DNA of 14,907 bases from Candidatus Bathyarchaeota archaeon (GTDB lineage: Archaea; Thermoproteota; Bathyarchaeia; TCS64): positions 1 through 14,907 of the forward strand of contig QMXQ01000018.1 in NCBI GenBank assembly GCA_003662205.1. Direction: 5' to 3'. The translations under genes were made by a program, and so were the position numbers. Below, piece after piece: positions 1 through 4,944 of this stretch. How positions within the stretch are numbered: position 1 is the first letter of the stretch; the number at the start of each line of letters is the position of its first letter. Below the pieces are notes generated by a model that was given only the letters and a program-made list of their open reading frames with translations, was not told the DNA's origin and made no database searches.

Positions 1-533
1 AGGTTAGCCGGAGGAGGCCGCACGTGGCGACGATCCCCCCGAGGGCGTTCAAGAAGCCTCAGCTCGCGAAGAGGTCGGGGGAGGTTGTGAAGCTGGAGGT
101 GGACCTCCCGCCGCCGAGGGTTGCCGTCGTCGAGCGCAGGGAGAAGGCCCGGGGCGACCTGGGGCTGGAGGATGCGCCCATCATCGTCTCCGCGGGCCGC
201 GGCTTCAGGCAGAAGGAGGACCTCAGGCTGCTGGAGGAGCTCGCGGACGTCTTGGGCGCCAAGGTCGGCTGCACGAGGCCCATCGCCGCGGACAACGGCT
301 GGCTCGACGAGTGGATAGGCATAAGCGGCAGGAAGGTGAGCCCCCGGCTCTACCTGGCCTGCGGCATCTCGGGGACCGTCCAGCACGCCGCCGGCATCAG
401 GGACGCCCAGATCATCGTCGCCATCAACAAAGACGAGGCGGCGAACATCTTCGAGCTCTGCGACTACGGCGTCGTCGGCGACCTCTACAAGATCCTGCCA
501 GCGCTGACCAAGGCCCTCAAGGAGAGGAAGTAG
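1..533 (+). CDS. etfA: Electron transfer flavoprotein alpha subunit, C-terminal part (5' truncated by window)
   Basis: This is the C-terminal FAD-binding domain of ETF alpha, which carries electrons from acyl-CoA dehydrogenases and related flavoenzymes to the respiratory chain or a bifurcating partner. The reading frame is open to the left edge (first full codon at 3). The GTG at 24 is therefore an internal valine, not a start, and it sits in the family's 'ATIxPxxFKKP' stretch. Diagnostic sequence is SAGRG near 190-205, then SPRLYLACGISGTVQHAAG at about 342-400, which is the ETF-alpha FAD signature, then INKDEAANIFE and a terminal GDLYKILPAL. The N-terminal domain, and probably etfB, lie outside the window. 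A T5 run follows 17 bases after the stop. The acyl-CoA dehydrogenase at 4945 is a plausible electron donor, but this is inferred from proximity only. Confidence 0.93.
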   Translation, partial: VSRRRPHVATIPPRAFKKPQLAKRSGEVVKLEVDLPPPRVAVVERREKARGDLGLEDAPIIVSAGRGFRQKEDLRLLEELADVLGAKVGCTRPIAADNGWLDEWIGISGRKVSPRLYLACGISGTVQHAAGIRDAQIIVAINKDEAANIFELCDYGVVGDLYKILPALTKALKERK

Positions 534-549
534 CCGATCCACGCCAGCC

Positions 550-554
550 TTTTT
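550..554 (+). terminator. T5 run after etfA, candidate archaeal terminator
   Basis: Five consecutive T lie 17 bases past the etfA stop in a GC-rich surround. Short T runs on the coding strand terminate archaeal RNA polymerase. The sirtuin starts only 20 bases later, so partial read-through is likely. Confidence 0.4.
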
Positions 555-573
555 CTGCCCCCGCGACGATGAT

Positions 574-1362
574 GTGAATGAGATGGACGGGACGAAGGCG
601 GGCAAAGAGATAGAGGCGGCAGCCCGACTGATCCTCTCGGCGGAATACATCGTCGCCTTGACGGGCGCCGGCATCTCGGTTGAGAGTGGCATCCCTCCCT
701 TCAGGGGGCCAGGCGGCCTCTGGACCAAGTACGGGGAGCCGCCGATGGACGGCTACCGCCGGTTCCTGGCGGACCCGAAGCGGTGGTGGGAGGAACGTCT
801 CGATCCGAGGAGGCGTAGAAGCCTGGGCGCCTCCATCCGAGGGGCTAAGCCCAACCCGGGGCACCTCGCGCTGGCGGAGATGGAGGGGATGGGCCTGCTG
901 AGGACCGTGATCACCCAGAACATCGACAGCCTCCACACCGAGGCGGGCAGCAGGAACGTGCTGGAGATCCACGGGAACGCCCGCAAGCTCCGGTGCATCG
1001 GGTGCGGCGCCCGCTTCCCCTGGGAGGGCTTCGACCTATCGGAGCTGCCGCCCCGCTGCCCCGAGTGCGGCGGCGTCGTGAAGGGCGACACCGTGATGTT
1101 CGGCGAGCCGATCCCGGAGGACGTGCTCAGCCGGTGCCTAGAGGAGGCGGAGCGCTGCGACTGCATGCTCGTCGTCGGCACCTCCGCCGTCGTCCACCCC
1201 GCCGCGAGCCTCCCCCTGATGGTGAAAAATAGGGAAGGCGTCCTCATCGAGGTCAACCCGAGGCGGTCCGAGCTGAGCAGCCTCTGCGACATCCGGATAC
1301 GCGCCCCGTCCGGCGAGGCGCTGCCTGCCCTCGTCTCAGCCCTGAAGCGGCTGCGAGGCTAG
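574..1362 (+). CDS. sir2: SIR2-family NAD-dependent protein deacylase (sirtuin)
   Basis: Sirtuins remove acetyl or longer acyl groups from protein lysines, using NAD and releasing nicotinamide and O-acyl-ADP-ribose; this one should be cytosolic. The 262-residue length is normal for prokaryotic sirtuins. Visible motifs in order are GAGIS (31-35) with SGIPPFRG, TQNID (114-118), the catalytic His in HGN (133-135), two zinc Cys pairs C141/C144 and C162/C165, VGTSAVVHPAA (201-211) and EVNP (226-229). Where CobB/SIRT5-type desuccinylases carry Tyr-x-x-Arg, this protein seems to have Trp-x-x-Arg (WEER, 72-75), although that alignment was made by eye. The start is GTG at 574; ATG at 583 is equally possible because neither has a clear ribosome-binding site. 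It follows etfA by 40 bases. Acyl-CoA enzymes are frequent sirtuin targets, so the setting is plausible, but no target is shown. Confidence 0.93.
   Translation: MNEMDGTKAGKEIEAAARLILSAEYIVALTGAGISVESGIPPFRGPGGLWTKYGEPPMDGYRRFLADPKRWWEERLDPRRRRSLGASIRGAKPNPGHLALAEMEGMGLLRTVITQNIDSLHTEAGSRNVLEIHGNARKLRCIGCGARFPWEGFDLSELPPRCPECGGVVKGDTVMFGEPIPEDVLSRCLEEAERCDCMLVVGTSAVVHPAASLPLMVKNREGVLIEVNPRRSELSSLCDIRIRAPSGEALPALVSALKRLRG
1359..1362. other. CTAG site providing the stop codons of two convergent genes
   Basis: The palindrome CTAG supplies TAG on the plus strand (1360-1362, sirtuin) and TAG on the minus strand (1361-1359, deacetylase). The two convergent genes therefore end on the same four bases with no spacer. 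Confidence 0.9.
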
Positions 1363-2141
1363 CTGAGCTTTTTCCGGGTCCAGTCGGCGATCTCCCTGCC
1401 CGTGGCGAACCAGACGTCGCCCTTCGCCTTCATCTCCTCGATGAGCCTCTCCAGCATCCTCAGCCTCGAGATCCGGCCGATGGCCTGGGGGTGGCATGTG
1501 AGGCAGAAATACCTGCCCAGCTCGTAGATGCCCTCGAACTCGGGCTTCCAGAGGCGATAGGCGTCGTCGGGGGCGCGCCTGTTCGTCTCGAACTGGGGCC
1601 AGTCGTCGAGCATCCACTCGACGGGGAGCTCCACAAGGCCGGTCTCTTCGCCTCGGTACCGCAGCATGTAGGGCATGTCGTCGTCCATGAAGTTGCTGGA
1701 GTACCTGAAGCCGAGGCGCCTCAGGTGCCGGATGGTCCGGTCGCTGACAAGCCAGTACGGCGCCCGATACCCCTCGGGCTTGACGCCCACCCGCTCAAGC
1801 GCCGCCATCATCCTGTCGAAAACCGATTCCTCCGCCTCCGCCGATATCTCAGTCATCCGCTCGTGCTGGTAGCCGTGGCCGGCCACCTCGTGGCCCCGGC
1901 TGATGATCTCCTCCACCGACTCGGGGTAGTTGTCCACGGTCCAGCCCGGGGTGAAGAAGGTGGCCCTGACCCCCTGCCTGTCTAGCATGTCGAGGATGCG
2001 GGGGATGGCCACCTTGGGCGCGAACCTCCCCCTGCTCTGGGCGACAACGTCGAGGGGGAGCCGCCACATCACCGCGCTGGAGGCGTCGTAATCGAAGGAG
2101 AGGAAGACCGCGCACCTGTAACCGTCAGGCCAGAAACCCAT
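1359..2141 (-). CDS. Polysaccharide deacetylase-fold amidohydrolase (NodB homology; HpPgdA/PuuE-like branch)
   Basis: This is a metal-dependent carbohydrate-esterase-4 fold protein of 260 residues. Motif 1 is SFDYD (15-19). The metal pair is H89 and H93 in HGYQH. Motif 3 is RAPYW (126-130), and the late His lies in LTCHPQAIGR (214-223). The WMLDDWP stretch and CHPQAIGR are typical, from memory, of the branch that includes Helicobacter HP0310, PuuE-type allantoinases and cyclic imide hydrolases rather than cell-wall chitin deacetylases. No signal peptide or membrane segment is seen, which favours a cytosolic small-molecule amide or imide substrate. The start is ATG at 2141. It is preceded by GGTGAT at 3-base spacing and by GAGG about 10 bases upstream. 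The promoter is probably the AT palindrome at 2168-2183. The substrate is unknown; purine-ring or cyclic imide hydrolysis would suit the molybdenum hydroxylases further right, but this is speculation. Confidence 0.85.
   Translation of the reverse strand: MGFWPDGYRCAVFLSFDYDASSAVMWRLPLDVVAQSRGRFAPKVAIPRILDMLDRQGVRATFFTPGWTVDNYPESVEEIISRGHEVAGHGYQHERMTEISAEAEESVFDRMMAALERVGVKPEGYRAPYWLVSDRTIRHLRRLGFRYSSNFMDDDMPYMLRYRGEETGLVELPVEWMLDDWPQFETNRRAPDDAYRLWKPEFEGIYELGRYFCLTCHPQAIGRISRLRMLERLIEEMKAKGDVWFATGREIADWTRKKLS
1369..1373 (+). terminator. T5 run after the sirtuin stop
   Basis: Five T lie seven bases past the sirtuin stop. They fall inside the last codons of the convergent deacetylase, where they read as lysine codons. 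This is a candidate terminator for the plus-strand transcript; being coding as well makes it weaker evidence. Confidence 0.3.
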
Positions 2142-2151
2142 AACATCACCG

Positions 2152-2163
2152 CCTCAAATGAGG
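2152..2163. repeat. Inverted repeat CCTCA-AA-TGAGG overlapping the deacetylase leader
   Basis: A 5-bp inverted repeat with a 2-base centre lies between the palindromic TATA element and the deacetylase start. On the minus strand it includes the GAGG part of the ribosome-binding region. It may be an operator half-site pair or chance. Confidence 0.3.
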
Positions 2164-2167
2164 GCTC

Positions 2168-2183
2168 AACAATTATAATTGTT
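2168..2183. promoter_or_regulatory. Perfect 16-bp AT palindrome containing TATA; promoter/operator candidate
   Basis: AACAATTATAATTGTT is its own reverse complement and stands out in a GC-rich background. Its centre is about 34 bases upstream of the deacetylase ATG, the right place for a TATA box giving a short leader on the minus strand. Because it is symmetric it could also bind TBP in the other orientation, toward the small ORF at 2256, or bind a dimeric regulator. Confidence 0.55.
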
Positions 2184-2214
2184 TGGACCCCGGCGGCGCG
2201 GCCTTCCGAAGGGC

Positions 2215-2221
2215 TTATTAT
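2215..2221 (+). promoter_or_regulatory. Candidate TATA box for the small Cys-Cys ORF
   Basis: TTATTAT follows a purine-rich GAAGGG that could serve as a BRE-like element. It lies about 38 bases before the ATG at 2256, giving a predicted start of transcription near 2245 and a short leader. The palindrome at 2168-2183 is the alternative promoter, with a leader of about 50 bases. Confidence 0.4.
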
Positions 2222-2255
2222 CCGCCATGTGGAGTATATCACCGGTGTAATAATA

Positions 2256-2324
2256 ATGTCGGAAAAGAAGCCTTGCTGCGCCAAGGAAAAGAAGAAGGAA
2301 GAGAAGAAGAAGGGCTGCTGCTGA
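2256..2324 (+). CDS. Putative 22-residue Cys-Cys/Lys-rich microprotein
   Basis: A short ORF of 22 codons starts at ATG 2256 and stops with TGA at 2322-2324. It begins MSEKKPCCAKEKKK and ends EEKKKGCC. It therefore has nine Lys, four Glu and four Cys, with the Cys as adjacent pairs at positions 7-8 and 21-22 and none between. Support for translation: GGTG at 2244-2247 with 8-base spacing, a candidate TATA box upstream, a T6 terminator downstream, mostly AAG lysine codons, and an isolated position between two minus-strand genes. Four thiols on a charged linker suggest metal or Fe-S binding, redox, or metal-stress buffering, but no family is recognised. It could instead be a leader peptide or part of a small RNA. 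The minus strand across it encodes a Leu-rich hydrophobic run that is only the complement of the Lys/Glu codons. Confidence 0.5.
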   Translation: MSEKKPCCAKEKKKEEKKKGCC

Positions 2325-2355
2325 CCGACGAATCCACTCTTTAAATATCACTCAA

Positions 2356-2361
2356 TTTTTT
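2356..2361 (+). terminator. T6 run after the small ORF
   Basis: Six T follow an AT-rich stretch 31 bases past the microprotein stop. This would end a monocistronic transcript of roughly 110-150 bases starting upstream of 2256. Confidence 0.45.
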
Positions 2362-2389
2362 ATCATCCAACCGGCTCAAGATCCAACAG

Positions 2390-2394
2390 AAAAA
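2390..2394 (-). terminator. T5 run (minus strand) after the first dehydrogenase paralogue
   Basis: Five A on the plus strand, that is T5 on the minus strand, lie 9 bases beyond the stop at 2404. Together with the plus-strand T6 at 2356-2361 this forms a two-way termination zone. Confidence 0.45.
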
Positions 2395-2403
2395 TGAGAG
2401 GGA

Positions 2404-3570
2404 TTATAGGGCGCTGCTTTTCGTGACGGTCTCCGTCACGTGGACGCCCCGCTCTCCCAGGCTGCTGAGGAGTTCGTCGAACAGTTTGCCCTTGATGATG
2501 CGGACCGGCCACTTGATGCCTTTCTCCGTGATAGCTCCTCGCGCCACCATCCTCGCGACGATGGCGGCGGTGTACCCCGTCGTCTTCGCCATCGAGGTGA
2601 TCCCTTTCTCCTCGTCGTAGTAGTCGACCATGTCGTAGTTGACGCACAGCTCGGCGTCGCCCTTTCTCCCTTTGACCCGCACCTTGAGGACGGTGATGTC
2701 CTTGTCGCCCTCCTCGAACTTCACCTTCGGGTATATGAGGGTGTTGAAGAACTCCAGCGGCACGATCTCCCTCCCCTGGAAGGTGATGGGCTCCCTGCTT
2801 ATGATGCCGCATTCGAGGAGGAACATCAGCTTCTTCACGAAGCCGGCGTACCGTATCGTCTTCCCCGTGAAGGTCTTCACCCCCCTCTCCAGGCAGAGCT
2901 TCAGCAGCGACGACGGGTAGCCGTCGTAGAAGGCCTCCATCTCCTTCAGCCCCTCGACGCAGATCGGCTCCAGGGCGTCGTATCTGTCGACCTCGACGAG
3001 CTTGCCGTCCAGGATCATTGGTACCTTCCCCGGCCTGATGGGCATCGCCTTCCCGCCGAAGACGATCTTGTAGTCGAAGGGCGGCTCGGGGTCCCTCGGG
3101 AGGCCGCCGCAGGCGAAGTAGACCTCGTCGACCTCATCCATCATGTCCATCCCGTGGCCGGAGAGTATGTCGATGAGGCCGGGGTCGACGCCGCACCCTG
3201 GGATGACAGTTATCCCAGCCTCCTCCACCCTCGCGTAGAGCTCGCCCTCATGCGGGTATCTGCCCCCCGAGAGATCGACGACGTTGGTCCCCGCCTCCAT
3301 CGCTGCCTCCACGACGCTAAGGCTGAACCTTGAGGAGGTCGCGTTGACCGCGACGTCGAAGCCCCGCATCCGTTCGACGAGGGCTTCGTGGTCGGTGATG
3401 TCGAGCTTTGCCGCCTCGAACTTGGGGCTTCCGACAAACTCGGAGCACTTCTTCAGCCTCTCGGGGTCGATGTCGCAGCCCACGACCCTGGCGACCTCAT
3501 CGCTCTCCGCGCAGTCCCGGGCGACCGTGGGCCCCATGAGACCGCATCCCAGCACGAGTATCTTACTCAT
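2404..3570 (-). CDS. Saccharopine dehydrogenase-family oxidoreductase, paralogue 1 (lysine 6-dehydrogenase-like)
   Basis: This is a 388-residue Rossmann-fold dehydrogenase of the saccharopine/lysine-dehydrogenase family. The nucleotide-binding loop is GCGLMG (8-13), with acidic D33 at the end of the second strand, which favours NAD over NADP. The family core is VVDLSGG (97-103), PGCGVDPGL (124-132), ACGGLPRDPEPP (153-164) and a C-terminal MAKTTGYTAAIVARM (327-341). Family members oxidise or form C-N bonds at amino acids; lysine to allysine is the best-known reaction for this size class, but the substrate here is unproven. Its paralogue at 3658 lies 87 bases upstream on the same strand and aligns almost without gaps over the first 170 residues. 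The two differ most at residues 75-88, next to the cofactor/substrate cleft, which suggests different substrates. A promoter between the genes and a T5 after the stop suggest separate transcription. Confidence 0.85.
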   Translation of the reverse strand: MSKILVLGCGLMGPTVARDCAESDEVARVVGCDIDPERLKKCSEFVGSPKFEAAKLDITDHEALVERMRGFDVAVNATSSRFSLSVVEAAMEAGTNVVDLSGGRYPHEGELYARVEEAGITVIPGCGVDPGLIDILSGHGMDMMDEVDEVYFACGGLPRDPEPPFDYKIVFGGKAMPIRPGKVPMILDGKLVEVDRYDALEPICVEGLKEMEAFYDGYPSSLLKLCLERGVKTFTGKTIRYAGFVKKLMFLLECGIISREPITFQGREIVPLEFFNTLIYPKVKFEEGDKDITVLKVRVKGRKGDAELCVNYDMVDYYDEEKGITSMAKTTGYTAAIVARMVARGAITEKGIKWPVRIIKGKLFDELLSSLGERGVHVTETVTKSSAL

Positions 3571-3596
3571 CCCTTATCCATCCATCGTGAGACTGG

Positions 3597-3624
3597 TATA
3601 GAGAAGGCTCTAACCGGATTTAAG
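3597..3624 (-). promoter_or_regulatory. Candidate promoter of paralogue 1 (two possible TATA boxes)
   Basis: On the minus strand, CTATAC (around 3597-3602) lies about 29 bases before the ATG at 3570 and would give a leaderless mRNA. TTAAAT (3623-3618) lies about 50 bases before it and would give a leader of some 20 bases. The sequence alone does not decide between them. Confidence 0.4.
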
Positions 3625-3644
3625 TTCATCAACCTTGATTGAAG

Positions 3645-3649
3645 AAAAA
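3645..3649 (-). terminator. T5 run (minus strand) after the second dehydrogenase paralogue
   Basis: T5 on the minus strand lies 9 bases past the stop of the 3658-4830 gene. That is the same distance seen for the T5 after its paralogue. It supports independent transcription units. Confidence 0.45.
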
Positions 3650-3657
3650 GGAGGTCC

Positions 3658-4830
3658 TCAGGATATCTCCCGCTTGGTGGTGACCGTCTGCTTGATGGAC
3701 ACGCCCCGCTCCGCGAGCTCCCTTCGGAGCCGTCTGAAGAGGTCGCCCCGGATGACCCTCACCGGCGGGACGAGCCCCTTCTCGGATACGTCGCCCCGAC
3801 CCAGCATCCTCGCGACGATGGCGGCGGTGTAGCTCGTCGTCTTCGCCATCGACGTTATCCCCCGCTCATCGTCGTAGCGGTCGACCATGTCGAAGGTGTA
3901 GCGGGTCTGGCATCCGTCCTTGACGCCCTCGACGATGACCCGGAGGACGGTTATGTCCTTCTCACCCTCCTCGAGCCTCACCTTCGGGTAGATGATCTTG
4001 CTGAAGACCTCGAAGGGGACGATCTTCTGGCCCTTGAACTCGATGGGCTCCCTGCTGAGGAGGCCGCACTGGTCGAGGAAGTTGACCTTCTCGCAGTAGC
4101 CCGGGTATCTCACCGTCTTCTCGGTGCACCGCTTCACGCCCTTGAACTTCTCCACCTCGTAGAGGGTGTCGGGGAAGCCGTCGTAGAAGCACTCCAGGAC
4201 CCGGTCGATCCCCTCGAAGCAGATGGGGTCGCCCAGGGTGTAGCGCTTCACGTAGCGCACCTCCCCGTCCTCGATGACCTTCACCATACCCGGCCGCAGC
4301 GGCAGATAGGGGCCGCCGAAGACGATCTTGTAATCCAGGGGCGGCTTCGGATCCTGAGGTATGCCGCCGCACCATATGTCCACCGCCTCGACGCTGTCCA
4401 GCATATCCATGCCGTAGGCGGCCAGCATCTCCGTCAACCCGGGCTCCACCCCGCATCCGGGTATGATGGTGACCCCCGTCTTCTCCGCCGCCCCGTTGAT
4501 CTCCGCCCAGTCCTTCTCAGCCGGACCCGAGAGGTCGACGGCGTTGACACCAGCCTCGATGGCGCCCCACATCGCGTCAACGTTCAGCCACCTGAGGAGG
4601 GCGATGCCCGCAACGTCGTAGCCCCTCAGCGCCTCAACCAGCCCCTGACGATCCGTGACGTCCTGCACCCGGGTCTTCAGCTTCTGGGGGTTGCCGAGCT
4701 TCGCCGCCGCCTTGTTCAGCCTCTCCCTGTCGATGTCGATGAGTAGGACCTCTTCGACCTCGTCGCTGTTGATGCAGTCCATTGCGATGGCGGGGCCCAT
4801 CAGCCCCGCGCCCAACACTGCGATCTTCAC
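3658..4830 (-). CDS. Saccharopine dehydrogenase-family oxidoreductase, paralogue 2
   Basis: This is a 390-residue dehydrogenase of the same family as its downstream neighbour: GAGLMG loop (7-12), D32 as probable NAD determinant, PGCGVEPGL (124-132), WCGGIPQDPKPP (153-164), LSREPIEFKGQ, and MAKTTSYTAAIVARM near the end. The frame stays open to an ATG at 4896, but GTG at 4830 is the better start. The Rossmann strand begins there (VKIAVLGAG), GGGAG lies just upstream, the length then matches the paralogue, and the only TATA-like box (4863-4869) lies between the two candidates, so the ATG would be outside the transcript. Residues 75-88 (GIALLRWLNVDAMW) differ sharply from the paralogue. The gene is divergent from the acyl-CoA dehydrogenase, with 114 bases between starts. 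The reaction is unknown; NAD-linked oxidation of an amino acid is the family expectation. Confidence 0.85.
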   Translation of the reverse strand: MKIAVLGAGLMGPAIAMDCINSDEVEEVLLIDIDRERLNKAAAKLGNPQKLKTRVQDVTDRQGLVEALRGYDVAGIALLRWLNVDAMWGAIEAGVNAVDLSGPAEKDWAEINGAAEKTGVTIIPGCGVEPGLTEMLAAYGMDMLDSVEAVDIWCGGIPQDPKPPLDYKIVFGGPYLPLRPGMVKVIEDGEVRYVKRYTLGDPICFEGIDRVLECFYDGFPDTLYEVEKFKGVKRCTEKTVRYPGYCEKVNFLDQCGLLSREPIEFKGQKIVPFEVFSKIIYPKVRLEEGEKDITVLRVIVEGVKDGCQTRYTFDMVDRYDDERGITSMAKTTSYTAAIVARMLGRGDVSEKGLVPPVRVIRGDLFRRLRRELAERGVSIKQTVTTKREIS

Positions 4831-4862
4831 GGTTCTCTCCCGGACTCCTTCTGTTGCTCTGC

Positions 4863-4869
4863 ATATAAA
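4863..4869 (-). promoter_or_regulatory. TATA box of paralogue 2
   Basis: The minus strand reads TTTATAT, centred about 36 bases before the GTG at 4830. Predicted transcription start is near 4838, leaving only a few untranslated bases. It argues against the upstream ATG at 4896. Confidence 0.5.
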
Positions 4870-4894
4870 GGATTGTCGAAGTTCTCCGGGGGCC

Positions 4895-4903
4895 AAATAA
4901 AAG
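4895..4903 (+). promoter_or_regulatory. Candidate TATA box of the acyl-CoA dehydrogenase gene
   Basis: AAATAAAAG lies 42-50 bases before the ATG at 4945, with predicted transcription start near 4926. A GAGGCAGGT purine stretch at 4929-4937 could act as a weak ribosome-binding site. With the minus-strand box at 4863-4869 this forms a compact divergent promoter. Confidence 0.4.
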
Positions 4904-4944
4904 TTAAATGCGGTTCAGGCGTCATATAGAGGCAGGTCTGAGAC

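Noticed and set aside
24..533. Treating GTG 24 as the start of a small stand-alone protein
   Set aside because: The frame is open to the window edge and the sequence is the internal linker and FAD domain of ETF alpha.
1491..1985. 164-codon plus-strand frame within the deacetylase
   Set aside because: It is antisense to a gene with a full NodB-type motif set; no start signals and no domain were seen.
2166..2351. Minus-strand 61-codon frame with a hydrophobic Leu-rich run resembling a membrane segment
   Set aside because: The Leu/Phe run is the complement of the Lys/Glu codons of the plus-strand microprotein. The frame runs across the palindrome and has no ribosome-binding site.
2923..4931. 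TATA-like CATATAG at 4923-4929 as the acyl-CoA dehydrogenase promoter
   Set aside because: It is too close to the ATG at 4945; transcription would begin inside the coding region.
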